NCBI GenBank assembly: GCA_913775305.1
Contig: CAJYIY010000069.1
Coordinates: forward strand, 1 to 64,000
From: an uncultured Erwinia sp.
Lineage (GTDB): Bacteria; Pseudomonadota; Gammaproteobacteria; Enterobacterales; Enterobacteriaceae
Direction: 5' to 3'
DNA length: 64,000 nucleotides
Below the pieces are notes generated by a model. That model was not told where the DNA came from. It searched no databases and worked only from the letters and a program-made list of their open reading frames with translations. Made by a program: the position numbers and the translations under genes. This document shows, piece after piece, positions 31,300 to 39,935 of the stretch (positions within the stretch are counted from its first letter, which is position 1; each line of letters opens with the position of its first letter).

Positions 31300-31917
31300 T
31301 CAGTGGTCACCATGCGGGTAATTAAACACGGGCAGACCCAGTTTGAAACGCAGTGCCAGCAATCGGGCAACAAATCCACAGATTAAGGTGATGATAACCA
31401 CGGTTTCCATCGCAAGCGCGGTCTTCAACAGCAAAATGTAGACCCAACCCGATGCAAAGGCGATCCCGGCATAAAGTTCTTTTTGGAAAACCAGCGGAAT
31501 GCGATTGCAAAACATATCACGGAGAACTCCGCCAAAAACGCCGGTGACGACAGCACTGATGGCGGCGATGATTCCGGCATGTCCCATATCAAGGGCTACC
31601 TGAGCACCCAGTATTGAAAATACGACCAGTCCCAGCGCATCAAGTATCAAAAACACCTTGCGTAAATGCGGCATAAGAGGCGCTGCCAGCGTAGTGATAA
31701 CTGCCGCAGCTGCAACAATCATGATGTATTCCGGGTGTCTGACCCACCCCAGCGGGTAGTGGCCAAGCAGCATATCGCGTACCGATCCGCCCCCAATTGC
31801 GGTGACTGAGGCGATGATGATTACGCCGAACATGTCCATTTTACGACGACCCGCGGCAAGTGCCCCGGTCATGGCTTCAGCAGTTATGCCAATAATGTAA
31901 AGCACGGTGAGTAACAT
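31300..31917 (-). CDS. yicG: YicG, TRIC-like membrane channel family protein (UPF0126)
   Basis: Inner membrane protein of 205 residues made of two similar halves, each with about three membrane spans and one glycine/arginine motif: [11 protein letters not shown] (about 42-52) and [11 protein letters not shown] (about 128-138). Proteins of this family resemble trimeric intracellular cation channels; a specific substrate is not established for YicG. Length equals E. coli YicG. Convergent with ligB, 36 bp apart. Upstream of it begins an AT-rich accessory stretch. Confidence 0.92.
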   Translation of the reverse strand: MLLTVLYIIGITAEAMTGALAAGRRKMDMFGVIIIASVTAIGGGSVRDMLLGHYPLGWVRHPEYIMIVAAAAVITTLAAPLMPHLRKVFLILDALGLVVFSILGAQVALDMGHAGIIAAISAVVTGVFGGVLRDMFCNRIPLVFQKELYAGIAFASGWVYILLLKTALAMETVVIITLICGFVARLLALRFKLGLPVFNYPHGDH

Positions 31918-32686
31918 GGTTTGCTCCTGGATAGAGGCCGCAAGCCTAAGGGGTTATCTGATTCCCGGCGACTGAATTTTTCTCAGGAAGCGATTTATAT
32001 ATTAGTTTTAATAATTACCATGATTTTATCAAATCCTTAAATCTTATTATTATATTGTTTTCCTTGGTTTTTTTGTCTTTTCTGTCTTCTTTTTTTTCGG
32101 TTTCATGCATTAATAAAATTTATTTCACTGCTTTGGTATCAGCGGAGGCGACTAAACACACAGGCCGCTGTTGTTTTCTGCCCCCTACCGATTGTTTCTG
32201 GAGGTGAGGAGAATATATACAAAATGACATTACTCGAATCGGTAAATAATGGCGATATTCATTGATTGAAGTCTGATGCTATACATCTTGTTAAAGTCCG
32301 TTCATTTTTTAATGGTTATTTTCTTGACCTTTATGGCTGTGATGCGTAGAAAAATGTATACTCCTGAATTAATCTGATTAGGATATGATTCTATGATGGC
32401 CTCAATTATAAATGGGGGGTTTAGGTATTGGTGTAATTAGTGGGAGTGGTAATTTTACGGGGGGCGTGTTACTGCGATATTATACGTTATGGAACCGAGT
32501 TTTTTAGTACTCTAGTCTAAAAAAATCTTGTTATGATTTAGTAAATACTCTGCTGTCGCTATTTTTCTCAACACCGGTAGGTGTTAGTGTGCAGCTTTAC
32601 TTTAAATGGTAGTTTGAGGACGATGAAGCGTTAACTTGTTATCGAATCATAGGGAGAGTTATGATGATATTTTATCGGGAGGGAGT
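31918..32686. other. AT-rich intergenic region, left part of accessory island
   Basis: About 770 bp with no convincing gene, much richer in A+T than its surroundings, with long T runs at 32030-32110. It contains only tiny frames: 32224-32265 (13 codons) and the broken glycine-rich reading at 32342-32507 (separate entry). It must also carry the promoter of the response regulator gene; no clear hexamers were chosen. The composition is that of recently acquired or H-NS-silenced DNA. Confidence 0.6.
32342..32507 (+). pseudogene. Possible remnant of a small glycine-rich (double-glycine leader) peptide gene
   Basis: Reading from ATG 32342 gives MRRKMYTPELI, a TGA, then LGYDSMMASIINGG. A second ATGATG (32393) has AGGA nine bases upstream. 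At the GGGGGG run (32414-32419) the frame would have to shift to continue as GLGIGVISGSGNFTGGVLL and a short tail ending at TAG 32505. Leader ending in GG and a Gly-rich core recall class II microcin precursors. No transporter or immunity gene is nearby. The reading requires two lesions, so this is speculative and may be chance. Confidence 0.2.
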
Positions 32687-33331
32687 ATGAGTTATCGATA
32701 CACAGTGACCATATCTGATGATCATCCACATATATTGTATTCACTGAAAATGCTTTTTTCTGGCAATGATAAGTTTCTTATCACTAATGAGGCTGTGTGT
32801 GGTAAGGACCTGCTGTCCGGGTTATCGGCAAAGCCAACAGATATCGTGATTACGGATTTTTCTCTGGGATCGGATCGTTCGACAATCGATGGATTTACTA
32901 AACTGCGCGCTTTGCATGGTCGTTTTCCTGATGTGAAAATTGTTTTACTGACTTCACAAAAGAACACGGCAATTTTAAGAAAAGCCAGTGACTACGGTGT
33001 CCAGGCCATAGTGAGCAAGAGTGATGGTGTAGAAGAGACGGTGCTGGCCTGTCACCATGTTATCAGCCAGCCGGATTGCTATTACTCATCCTCCTTCAAC
33101 TACCTCAAAGCGCCAGTGAACAAAGGCAGTGAACGAGGAAGCACATTGACGCCAAAGGAGTTGGAGGTGGTTCGGTTGTTTTCATCCGGCTACTCGCTTG
33201 CTGAAATTGCCCAGCGACAGAATCGAACAATCAGCACGATCTCTACACAAAAATATAATGCTATGCGCCGTTTGGGCGTTTCCTCAAACATTGAATTAAT
33301 TCGCTATGCCTATGCACAAGGGCTGATCTGA
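32687..33331 (+). CDS. RcsB-like orphan response regulator with LuxR-type DNA-binding domain
   Basis: Transcription factor of 214 residues. The receiver domain (about 1-125) keeps the acidic pair in SDDHPHIL, the phospho-acceptor Asp in IVITDFSLG (about 57), the Thr in VLLTSQ and the Lys in IVSKSDG. The C-terminal LuxR helix-turn-helix reads LTPKELEVVRLFSSGYSLAEIAQ... with RTISTISTQKYNAM. Residue pattern, including GxxDRxxxDG after the Asp, is close to RcsB. No sensor kinase is adjacent. The start is the ATG at 32687 with GGGAGGGA, not the upstream extension to 32636. It sits alone in AT-rich DNA, which suggests transfer. Targets unknown; RcsV-type capsule regulators of Erwinia are one possibility. 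Confidence 0.88.
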   Translation: MSYRYTVTISDDHPHILYSLKMLFSGNDKFLITNEAVCGKDLLSGLSAKPTDIVITDFSLGSDRSTIDGFTKLRALHGRFPDVKIVLLTSQKNTAILRKASDYGVQAIVSKSDGVEETVLACHHVISQPDCYYSSSFNYLKAPVNKGSERGSTLTPKELEVVRLFSSGYSLAEIAQRQNRTISTISTQKYNAMRRLGVSSNIELIRYAYAQGLI

Positions 33332-33606
33332 TATACAACGTATGAAAATATTATAATTTTTGGAAGTTAATTCGAACTAATTAAAGTGCATTCAGAGCTT
33401 TTAACCTGATTGTTTAAATAACGTCTCATCGCCGTGATTTTCTTACTTTCACTAATGTGAATGTGGACAGGTGAAGGTTAATGGCTAAAGCTTTAAAGAT
33501 ATCGCTGTCTTATTGCAATAACCTCGTTACGGAGATGATTTTCTCCAGGGAAATACCGCCACACTAATCCTGATGGCTGGACGTAGTAAAATGAAAAGGA
33601 TTTCTT
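33332..33606. other. AT-rich spacer after the response regulator
   Basis: About 275 bp with low GC and no supported gene. A 28-codon frame at 33481-33567 (MAKALKISLSYCNN...) has a GAAGG four bases before its ATG, but shows no family resemblance. Confidence 0.5.
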
Positions 33607-33765
33607 ATGTTTGTAATGATGATAATTTGTCTAAAAGTGCTTTTTTACCATGGTCACTTGATTAATGCGTTCTTCCGGAACAGGACTCTGGTTAATCGCC
33701 GTTTAGCGTATAAGTTAAAGGGTATAATTAATGGCTGCCATCATGATTTCACCAGTGCCGTTTGA
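33607..33765 (+). CDS. Small hypothetical protein in the AT-rich island
   Basis: A 52-codon frame with a good ribosome site (AAAAGGA, about seven bases before ATG). The translation begins with a hydrophobic stretch MFVMMIICLKVLFY and continues basic (FFRNRTLVNRRLAYKLK), ending TSAV. It could be a small membrane-associated protein or chance; no family is recognised. It lies between the orphan regulator and the convergent yjdM. Confidence 0.25.
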   Translation: MFVMMIICLKVLFYHGHLINAFFRNRTLVNRRLAYKLKGIINGCHHDFTSAV

Positions 33766-33799
33766 TTTCTCCAAATATATTTATTTAAGTTTGAACATG

Positions 33800-33822
33800 C
33801 CAGTAGCCTGAACGACTACTGG
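33800..33822 (-). terminator. Hairpin after yjdM
   Basis: CCAGTAG / CTACTGG stem with a nine-base loop just downstream of yjdM in its direction. No T run, so weak as a terminator. Confidence 0.3.
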
Positions 33823-33828
33823 CCGCAA

Positions 33829-34167
33829 TCAGTTTTTTTTGACGAATTCAGACTTCAGTTTCATCGGCCCAAAACCATCAATTTTGCAGTCAATATTGTG
33901 GTCGCCTTCGACCAGTCGGATACTTTTAACCTTGGTGCCAATTTTTAACGGCGTCGAACTTCCCTTGACTTTCAGATCCTTAATAACGGTCACGCTGTCG
34001 CCATCTGCCAGCACATTGCCATTGGCATCTTTAACGATCGGGGTCTCATCAGAGGCGTTATCCGCGCCATCAGCCCAGACGTGACCGCACTCCGGGCAGT
34101 TAAGCATGTCTCCATCCTGCCAGCTGTATTCAGAGCCGCATTTCGGGCAGGGAGGTAAAGTTTGCAT
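33829..34167 (-). CDS. yjdM: YjdM (PhnA family) zinc-ribbon protein
   Basis: 112-residue protein with an N-terminal zinc ribbon, [21 protein letters not shown] (Cys at about 7, 10, 24 and 27), and a C-terminal SH3-like PhnA domain, [26 protein letters not shown] onward to the end. It is named after the phn locus of E. coli but is not a phosphonate enzyme; its function is unknown. It is nearly identical to E. coli YjdM in the second half. In E. coli it lies elsewhere, so it is out of its usual place here, between yicC and the AT-rich island. Confidence 0.93.
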   Translation of the reverse strand: MQTLPPCPKCGSEYSWQDGDMLNCPECGHVWADGADNASDETPIVKDANGNVLADGDSVTVIKDLKVKGSSTPLKIGTKVKSIRLVEGDHNIDCKIDGFGPMKLKSEFVKKN

Positions 34168-34240
34168 GGTTGAGCCTCAAATAAATCCATAATAAAAGAA
34201 GGGTGATAGTTTACCTTCTGAAGCATTTTCTTCCTACCAC

Positions 34241-34271
34241 AAAAAAACGCTACAAGCATGCTTATAGCGTT
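34241..34271 (-). terminator. Terminator of yicC
   Basis: On the minus strand AACGCTATAAGC / GCTTGTAGCGTT hairpin followed by T7, about 95 bases after the yicC stop and upstream of yjdM. Confidence 0.85.
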
Positions 34272-34363
34272 CGGGCGTTAAATATTACGGCATCACTGGC
34301 TGTGCGTCGGCGTGACGAAGTGACATTCAGCTTTCTGAATCGAAGGAAGTTGGTTCAGAAAAG

Positions 34364-35227
34364 CTACTCGATATTCTGAATCTGTTCGCGCATCTGCTCA
34401 ATCAGCACCTTAAGCTCAATCGCCGACGCGGTGATTTCCGCATTGATTGATTTGGAACCCAGCGTATTGGACTCTCGGTTGAACTCCTGCATCATAAAGT
34501 CCAGACGGCGACCCACCGCCTCTTTTTTCTTCAGGATGTTATAGGTTTCTTTTACGTGTGCTTCCAGACGATCCAGCTCTTCCGCGACATCCACGCGCTG
34601 TGCCAGCATCACCAGTTCCTGCTCCAGACGATTGTTTTCCAGCTGAACCTGCGCTTCCTCCAGCCGGGCAATCAGACGCTCGCGCTGCCATTTCAGCACC
34701 TCTGGCATATGAGTACGCACTTTGCTGACTTCGTTACTGACACCTTCCAGGCGTTGCTCAATCAGCGCTTTCAGCGCGGCACCTTCGCTCTCACGCGCGG
34801 TAATAAAGTCGTCAATAGCGCCGTCGAGCAGGGTTAAAAGCTGTGCTGAGATAGCATCCAGATCCTGTTCTTCTGCCGACATCACACCGGGCCAGCGCAG
34901 GATGTCTACCGGATTAATTTCGCCTTCGTCGCTCTGCATTTTGACCCAGTTCGCCGCCTGCACCAGCTGCACTGCCAGTTTTTCATTCAGCACCAGGGCA
35001 CTTTGTGCGCTGGGGTCGGTGTCGAAACGCAGGTTTACTTCTACTTTGCCGCGCGTCAGGCGGTGACGAATGCGTTCACGAATAGCAGGCTCCAGCCCAC
35101 GAAATTGTTCTGGCAGGCGGATATAGGTTTCAAGATAGCGCTGGTTAACTGAACGCAGCTCCCAGGCTGCGCTGCCCCAATCGCCTTTGGTTTCACGCCG
35201 TGCGTAGGCGGTCATACTGCGGATCAT
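34364..35227 (-). CDS. yicC: YicC/YloC family endoribonuclease
   Basis: 287 residues, the E. coli length. Starts MIRSMTAYARRETKGDWGSA and ends with the conserved EFNRESNTLGSKSINAEIT...VLIEQMREQIQNIE. Homologues are reported as RNases that cut certain transcripts, including small RNAs. A long coiled-coil segment (about 150-230) is evident from the Glu/Leu-rich repeats. In E. coli yicC diverges from rph; here a lipoprotein and a nucleoside permease gene are inserted between them. Confidence 0.94.
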   Translation of the reverse strand: MIRSMTAYARRETKGDWGSAAWELRSVNQRYLETYIRLPEQFRGLEPAIRERIRHRLTRGKVEVNLRFDTDPSAQSALVLNEKLAVQLVQAANWVKMQSDEGEINPVDILRWPGVMSAEEQDLDAISAQLLTLLDGAIDDFITARESEGAALKALIEQRLEGVSNEVSKVRTHMPEVLKWQRERLIARLEEAQVQLENNRLEQELVMLAQRVDVAEELDRLEAHVKETYNILKKKEAVGRRLDFMMQEFNRESNTLGSKSINAEITASAIELKVLIEQMREQIQNIE

Positions 35228-35410
35228 TTTGCGTACTCGCTTAAAAGGAAGATGCCGGAAGTATAACGGTGCAGGCGCTGGCTTAACAGGTATTCAGTCA
35301 AATGTCAGCGCAATGGCTGACGTTTTAGCAACCAAAGATTAAGATGTGAAGCACAACCCGGCCTGAGTGCCGCGTCATCCATTTATCATTGTTATTGACC
35401 AGGAGATCTC

Positions 35411-35836
35411 ATGTCAGCCCGTTTATTATGTTCTTCGTTTTTACTCCTGGCGCTCACGGGATGCAGCATGCCTGATAAGGTAGCGAACAGGGTAGCTCCG
35501 ACCTGCTCTGTCGGTGAGCCTGTGCGGCAGACGACGCTCTATTTCGGGCTGAACAGGCCACACGGGCAGGCGATTACCAATGCCGAGTGGCAGACGTTCG
35601 TTGATGAAGACGTTACGCCACGTTTTAAAGATGGCCTGACTGTATTGACCGCCAAAGGTCAGTGGCTGGGTAATGACGGGAAGCTTGCTCGTGAAGATAG
35701 CCGGGCGCTGATGCTGATTCATGCTGCGGATCGAAATAGTGAGCAGGGGGTTGAAGCATTGCGGGCGATCTATAAACAGCGATTTGCTCAGGACTCGGTC
35801 ATGCGGGTCGATACGCCAGCCTGCGTGGCTTTCTGA
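35411..35836 (+). CDS. DUF3574 family lipoprotein
   Basis: Predicted lipoprotein of 141 residues. The signal peptide MSARLLCSSFLLLALTGC has the lipobox LTG|C at residues 15-18; Ser at +2 predicts outer-membrane sorting. The body, with TTLYFGLNRPHGQAITNAEW and FVDEDVTPRFKDGLTVL, matches the DUF3574 pattern, whose function is unknown. AGGAG lies eight bases before the ATG. It diverges from yicC and converges with the NupC-type gene. Absent from this place in E. coli. Confidence 0.88.
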   Translation: MSARLLCSSFLLLALTGCSMPDKVANRVAPTCSVGEPVRQTTLYFGLNRPHGQAITNAEWQTFVDEDVTPRFKDGLTVLTAKGQWLGNDGKLAREDSRALMLIHAADRNSEQGVEALRAIYKQRFAQDSVMRVDTPACVAF

Positions 35837-35856
35837 ACGACGTTAATCAATGCAGT

Positions 35857-35880
35857 AGCCCGGTACCGCAGTACCGGGCT
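35857..35880. terminator. Hairpin between the lipoprotein and the permease genes
   Basis: AGCCCGGTAC-CGCA-GTACCGGGCT, a ten-base perfect stem between convergent genes. T tracts are poor on both sides; probably a bidirectional terminator. Confidence 0.55.
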
Positions 35881-35886
35881 TAACAT

Positions 35887-37071
35887 TTACAACACCAGCC
35901 CAGCGAAGGCGGCAGAAAGTAAACTCACCAGCGTGGAGCCGTAAATCAGCTTCAGGCCGAAACGCGATATCACATTACCCTGTTGCTCATTAAGCCCCTT
36001 GATGGCACCGGCTACGATGCCAATCGAGGCAAAGTTAGCGAACGAAACCAGGAACACGGAAAGGATCCCCAGCCCACGTGGCGAAAGTTCGGCGGCGATT
36101 TTTTTCAGCTCGATCATCGCTACAAACTCATTGGTTACCAGCTTGGTAGCCATAATACTGGCGGCTTTCAGGGCATCGGCTGGTGGGATACCGATCAGCC
36201 AGGCAAACGGCCAGAAAATATAGCCAAGGATCTGCTGGAAGCTGATACCGAATATTGCAGCAAACAATGCGTTAACTGCTGAAATCAGCGCGATAAAGCC
36301 AATCAGCATCGCAAGAATAATCATCGCAACTTTGAAACCTGCGAGGATATATTCGCCCAGCATTTCAAAGAAGCTCTGATCCTCATGCATTTTTTCCAGG
36401 CGAATTTCGGGCTCATCACCCACCGGTGTCGGGTTGATGATCGACAGAATGATAAAGGTGCTGAACATATTAAGCACCAGCGCCGCCACAACGTAGCGCG
36501 GTTCAATCATCGACATATAGGCACCGACAATCGACAGTGAAACGGTGGACATGGCTGCTGCGGCCATGGAGTAGAGGCGGCGCTGGGAAATCTCTGCCAG
36601 TATACCCTTATAGGCGATAAAGTTCTCGGACTGACCAAGGATCAGGGTGCTGACGGCATTAAAGGATTCCAGTTTGCCCATGCCGTTAATTTTGGACAGC
36701 ACGGTGCCTACAAACCGGATCAGCAGAGGCAGGATCTTGAGATGCTGTAAAATACCAATCAGCGCAGAAATAAAGACGATTGGACACAGTACGCCCAGGA
36801 AGATAAATGCCAGCCCCTGAGCGCTCATGTTGCCAAACACAAAGTCAGTACCCTGCGCGGCATATTTCAGCAGCGTTTCGAAGAAGCCGGACACGGCACT
36901 GACCACACTCAGGCCACCGGAGGCGTGCAGGAAGAACCAGGCCAGAGCGCCCTCAATGACGATCAGCTGCAACAGCACGCGCGGACGAATTTTCTTTCGC
37001 TCGGTACTGAACAGCAGCGCAAGGCTGAAGATAATGGTCAGGGCCAGAATAAAATGTAAAACAGCAGTCAT
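35887..37071 (-). CDS. NupC-family concentrative nucleoside transporter
   Basis: Proton-driven nucleoside uptake protein of the CNT family. The 394 residues align along their length with E. coli NupC (400): [11 protein letters not shown] start, [34 protein letters not shown] (the substrate-site QSEN), [13 protein letters not shown] and the [21 protein letters not shown] end. About ten membrane spans. I take the ATG at 37071 because the 13 extra codons to 37110 have no match and no ribosome site. A long inverted repeat (37089-37130) lies in the leader. The gene lies between the lipoprotein and rph, a place not used in E. coli, so nupC itself may exist elsewhere. Confidence 0.92.
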   Translation of the reverse strand: MTAVLHFILALTIIFSLALLFSTERKKIRPRVLLQLIVIEGALAWFFLHASGGLSVVSAVSGFFETLLKYAAQGTDFVFGNMSAQGLAFIFLGVLCPIVFISALIGILQHLKILPLLIRFVGTVLSKINGMGKLESFNAVSTLILGQSENFIAYKGILAEISQRRLYSMAAAAMSTVSLSIVGAYMSMIEPRYVVAALVLNMFSTFIILSIINPTPVGDEPEIRLEKMHEDQSFFEMLGEYILAGFKVAMIILAMLIGFIALISAVNALFAAIFGISFQQILGYIFWPFAWLIGIPPADALKAASIMATKLVTNEFVAMIELKKIAAELSPRGLGILSVFLVSFANFASIGIVAGAIKGLNEQQGNVISRFGLKLIYGSTLVSLLSAAFAGLVL

Positions 37072-37088
37072 ACGGACGGTCCCGCGAG

Positions 37089-37130
37089 AAGAATCAATAA
37101 AGAGGGGCATTTAGCCATATATTGATTCTT
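37089..37130. repeat. Inverted repeat in the leader of the NupC-type gene
   Basis: AAGAATCAATA (37089-37099) and TATTGATTCTT (37120-37130), perfect 11-base arms around a 20-base loop, ending 18 bases before the gene's ATG. It could be an mRNA hairpin near the ribosome site or a two-half-site operator. Confidence 0.6.
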
Positions 37131-37240
37131 TTTACATCCAGTTCCCGATTATCTTGCTGTTTTAAGCGTCGATTATCCGCCGGTAGCGTAACAGGTTGCG
37201 GATGATGGCACCTTCGATAGGCATTCACCCGTGAAATCCG

Positions 37241-37246
37241 TATAAT
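37241..37246 (+). promoter_or_regulatory. Likely -10 of the rph-pyrE promoter
   Basis: TATAAT 39 bases before the rph start. The -35 region is a poor match. Confidence 0.5.
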
Positions 37247-37284
37247 GCGCAGCCAATTATACTTAGCTAGCCGGAGAACAAACG

Positions 37285-38001
37285 ATGCGTCCATCAGGCC
37301 GTAGTGCACAACAGGTGCGCCCTGTTACCCTGACCCGTCATTACACCAAACATGCAGAAGGCTCTGTGCTGGTTGAATTCGGTGATACTAAAGTACTGTG
37401 CACCGCAACGATTGAAGAAGGCGTTCCTCGCTTCCTGAAAGGTCAGGGGCAGGGATGGGTGACGGCTGAGTACGGCATGTTACCTCGTGCCACCCACAGC
37501 CGTAACGCCCGTGAGGCGGCGAAAGGTAAACAGGGTGGCCGCACGCTTGAAATCCAGCGACTGATCGCCCGTTCCCTGCGTGCGGCGCTGGATCTGAAAG
37601 CGCTGGGCGAGTTTACCATTACGCTGGACTGCGACGTGTTGCAGGCCGATGGGGGGACGCGTACCGCGTCAATCACCGGTGCCTGCGTGGCGCTGGCTGA
37701 TGCGCTGAACCATCTTGTCGCAATCGGTAAGTTGAAAGCCAATCCGATGAAGGGCATGGTGGCTGCCATCTCCGTTGGCATTGTGAACGGCGAAGCGCTG
37801 TGCGATCTGGAATACGTTGAAGACTCCGCTGCCGAAACGGATATGAACGTGGTGATGACTGAAGATGGCCGCATGATTGAAGTTCAGGGCACCGCCGAAG
37901 GCGAACCTTTCAGCCATGACGAGCTGCTTAAGCTGCTTGAGCTGGCCCGGGGTGGCATTGACACACTGGTGCAGGCGCAGAAAGCGGCGCTGAGTCACTG
38001 A
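37285..38001 (+). CDS. rph: RNase PH
   Basis: Phosphorolytic 3'-5' exoribonuclease trimming tRNA 3' ends. 238 residues, starting [14 protein letters not shown]. The RNA-binding and phosphate site [16 protein letters not shown] is at about 86-101, followed by [19 protein letters not shown] (about 113-131). The reading frame is complete to AQKAALSH, unlike E. coli K-12, whose rph is frameshifted and lowers pyrE expression. Ribosome site CGGAGA. First gene of rph-pyrE. Confidence 0.98.
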   Translation: MRPSGRSAQQVRPVTLTRHYTKHAEGSVLVEFGDTKVLCTATIEEGVPRFLKGQGQGWVTAEYGMLPRATHSRNAREAAKGKQGGRTLEIQRLIARSLRAALDLKALGEFTITLDCDVLQADGGTRTASITGACVALADALNHLVAIGKLKANPMKGMVAAISVGIVNGEALCDLEYVEDSAAETDMNVVMTEDGRMIEVQGTAEGEPFSHDELLKLLELARGGIDTLVQAQKAALSH

Positions 38002-38007
38002 TTTTCC

Positions 38008-38035
38008 AAGGCGATCCGAGAGTCGCCTTTTTTTT
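38008..38035 (+). promoter_or_regulatory. rph-pyrE pyrimidine attenuator
   Basis: AAGGCGA-CTCTCGGATC-type hairpin (AAGGCGATCCGAGAGTCGCC) followed by T8, seven bases after the rph stop and 24 before pyrE. In enteric bacteria translation close behind RNA polymerase, when UTP is low, prevents this terminator. The intact rph frame ends close enough for such coupling. Confidence 0.85.
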
Positions 38036-38059
38036 GCCTGAATATTGAGGAATGACAAC

Positions 38060-38701
38060 ATGAAAGCCTGGCAGCGCCAATTTATCGAATTCGCCATCAA
38101 CAAGCAGGTGCTGAAGTTTGGTGAGTTCACGCTAAAGTCAGGGCGTAAAAGCCCCTATTTCTTTAACGCCGGCCTGTTCAATACCGGACGCGATCTGGCT
38201 CTGTTGGGTCGCTTTTATGCGCAGGCTTTGGTGGATTCAGGCATCGATTTCGATCTGCTGTTTGGTCCGGCCTACAAAGGCATCCCTATTGCTACCACTA
38301 CGGCCGTGGCGCTGGCGGATCATCACGACCGCGATGTGCCGTACTGCTTTAACCGCAAAGAGGCGAAAGATCACGGGGAAGGTGGCACGCTGGTCGGCAG
38401 CCCGCTGCAGGGTAAGGTGATGCTGGTGGATGACGTGATTACCGCAGGTACGGCGATACGTGAATCGATGGAGATCATCGCGGAAAATCAGGCCAGCCTT
38501 GCCGGAGTACTGATTTCCCTCGATCGTCAGGAGCGCGGTCGCGGCGCCGTTTCGGCCATTCAGGAAGTTGAGCGCGATTACGGCTGTCAGGTCATCTCGA
38601 TTATCACACTGAAAGAGCTCGTCAGCTATCTGGAAGAGAAGCCTGAACTCGCCGATCACCTGGCCGCCGTGCGTGCCTATCGCAGCGAATACGGTATCTG
38701 A
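38060..38701 (+). CDS. pyrE: Orotate phosphoribosyltransferase
   Basis: Converts orotate and PRPP to OMP in pyrimidine synthesis. The PRPP-binding motif [14 protein letters not shown] is at about residues 120-133, and [16 protein letters not shown] and the flexible loop [11 protein letters not shown] are intact. 213 residues as in E. coli, using the ATG at 38060 with GAGGA upstream; the TTG at 38045 would add five foreign residues. Controlled by the attenuator just upstream. Convergent with slmA. Confidence 0.98.
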   Translation: MKAWQRQFIEFAINKQVLKFGEFTLKSGRKSPYFFNAGLFNTGRDLALLGRFYAQALVDSGIDFDLLFGPAYKGIPIATTTAVALADHHDRDVPYCFNRKEAKDHGEGGTLVGSPLQGKVMLVDDVITAGTAIRESMEIIAENQASLAGVLISLDRQERGRGAVSAIQEVERDYGCQVISIITLKELVSYLEEKPELADHLAAVRAYRSEYGI

Positions 38702-38767
38702 ACGGCCAGCTGAGCCAGATAATCACACAGGGACTGGCCTCACACAACGGGGCCAGTGCACGTCGGT

Positions 38768-39364
38768 TTATACCAGTTGCATCGCGAACAGCGGCCAGCG
38801 AACCTCAAATTCGGCCGTCGGGCGATAGCGAAACTCTGAGCGTACAAACCGCGAAAGCAGTCCTTCGCAAAAAGCCAGCAGCTGGCTGGCCAGCAGCGTT
38901 TCATCCGTGACGAACCCTTCGCCTTCGCGCATTTTCTTCTCGCGCATGACCTGTCGAATCTGCACTTCAATGCGTTCAAACAGCTGATTGATACGTCCCT
39001 GCAGACGATCCTGTTCAAACATCAGCGCATGGCCTGTCAGAATACGTGTTAAACCCGGATTACGCTCACCAAAGCCCAGAATCAACTGTGTGATAAGACG
39101 CAAACGCGGCAGCGTTTCTTTTTCGTCTTTCAAAATCAGATTGATGCGCGTAATCAGGCTGTCTTCAATAAACTCGATCAGGCTGTCAAACATCTTGGTT
39201 TTACTGGGAAAATGACGGTAAAGCGCAGCTTCAGAGACGCCAACACTTGCCGCCAGTTTTGCGGTGGTTATCCGCTGACTGCCATCACTTGACTCAAGCA
39301 TCTGCGCCAGTGCCTGCAGGATTTCCTCGCGACGATTCCTTTTCGCACTCTTTTTTTCAACCAT
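38768..39364 (-). CDS. slmA: SlmA, nucleoid occlusion factor
   Basis: TetR-family DNA-binding protein that binds chromosomal SBS sites and blocks FtsZ polymerisation over the nucleoid. The helix-turn-helix is [27 protein letters not shown] at about 33-59, followed by the family-specific [22 protein letters not shown]. 198 residues, the E. coli length. Downstream of dut with a 112 bp gap. Convergent with pyrE. Confidence 0.98.
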   Translation of the reverse strand: MVEKKSAKRNRREEILQALAQMLESSDGSQRITTAKLAASVGVSEAALYRHFPSKTKMFDSLIEFIEDSLITRINLILKDEKETLPRLRLITQLILGFGERNPGLTRILTGHALMFEQDRLQGRINQLFERIEVQIRQVMREKKMREGEGFVTDETLLASQLLAFCEGLLSRFVRSEFRYRPTAEFEVRWPLFAMQLV

Positions 39365-39476
39365 GTCTTAAAAGACCCCTGAAAAGATCACCATAAACGG
39401 GCACGAGCCCACCAGCGTCCGTGAGCTTTCAGCTCACGGCGAAAAACGGGTTTCGTTTTACGGAAGCGGTGGAGAG

Positions 39477-39935
39477 TTACTGACGACCAGAATGGCCAAA
39501 ACCGCCTTCACCACGCACGCTGGTATCGAAATCATTGACCAGATTAAACTCAGCCTGCACCACAGGAACAAAGACCATCTGGGCGATGCGCTCGCCCGGT
39601 TCGATAGTAAAAGTATCCTGGCCGCGGTTCCAGACGGAGACCATCAGCTGTCCCTGATAGTCAGAATCAATTAAGCCGACCAGGTTGCCTAATACAACGC
39701 CATGCTTGTGGCCCAGGCCGGAGCGCGGCAGGATAACCGCTGCCAGCGTTGGGTCGGCAATATGAATAGCTAATCCCGTAGGTACCAACGTAGTCTGGCC
39801 CGGCAGCAGGTCAAAGGCGCTGTCAAGGCAGGCACGCAGATCAAGTCCGGCAGATCCCGAGGTGGCGTAAGTCGGCAGGGGAAATTCGTTGCCGACACGC
39901 TGATCTAAAATCTTAACGTCGATTTTTTTCATCAT
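39477..39935 (-). CDS. dut: dUTP diphosphatase
   Basis: Hydrolyses dUTP to dUMP, keeping uracil out of DNA and feeding dTMP synthesis. The five trimeric dUTPase motifs are visible: [32 protein letters not shown] and the C-terminal [10 protein letters not shown]. 152 residues. The ATG pair at the start (MMKK) leaves the first residue uncertain by one codon. It overlaps the end of coaBC by 23 bp, so the pair is coupled. Confidence 0.98.
   Translation of the reverse strand: MMKKIDVKILDQRVGNEFPLPTYATSGSAGLDLRACLDSAFDLLPGQTTLVPTGLAIHIADPTLAAVILPRSGLGHKHGVVLGNLVGLIDSDYQGQLMVSVWNRGQDTFTIEPGERIAQMVFVPVVQAEFNLVNDFDTSVRGEGGFGHSGRQ

Noticed and set aside
38733..38757. ACTGGCC/GGCCAGT hairpin between pyrE and slmA
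   Set aside because: Seven-base arms with an 11-base loop and no T run on either strand; too weak to call a terminator.
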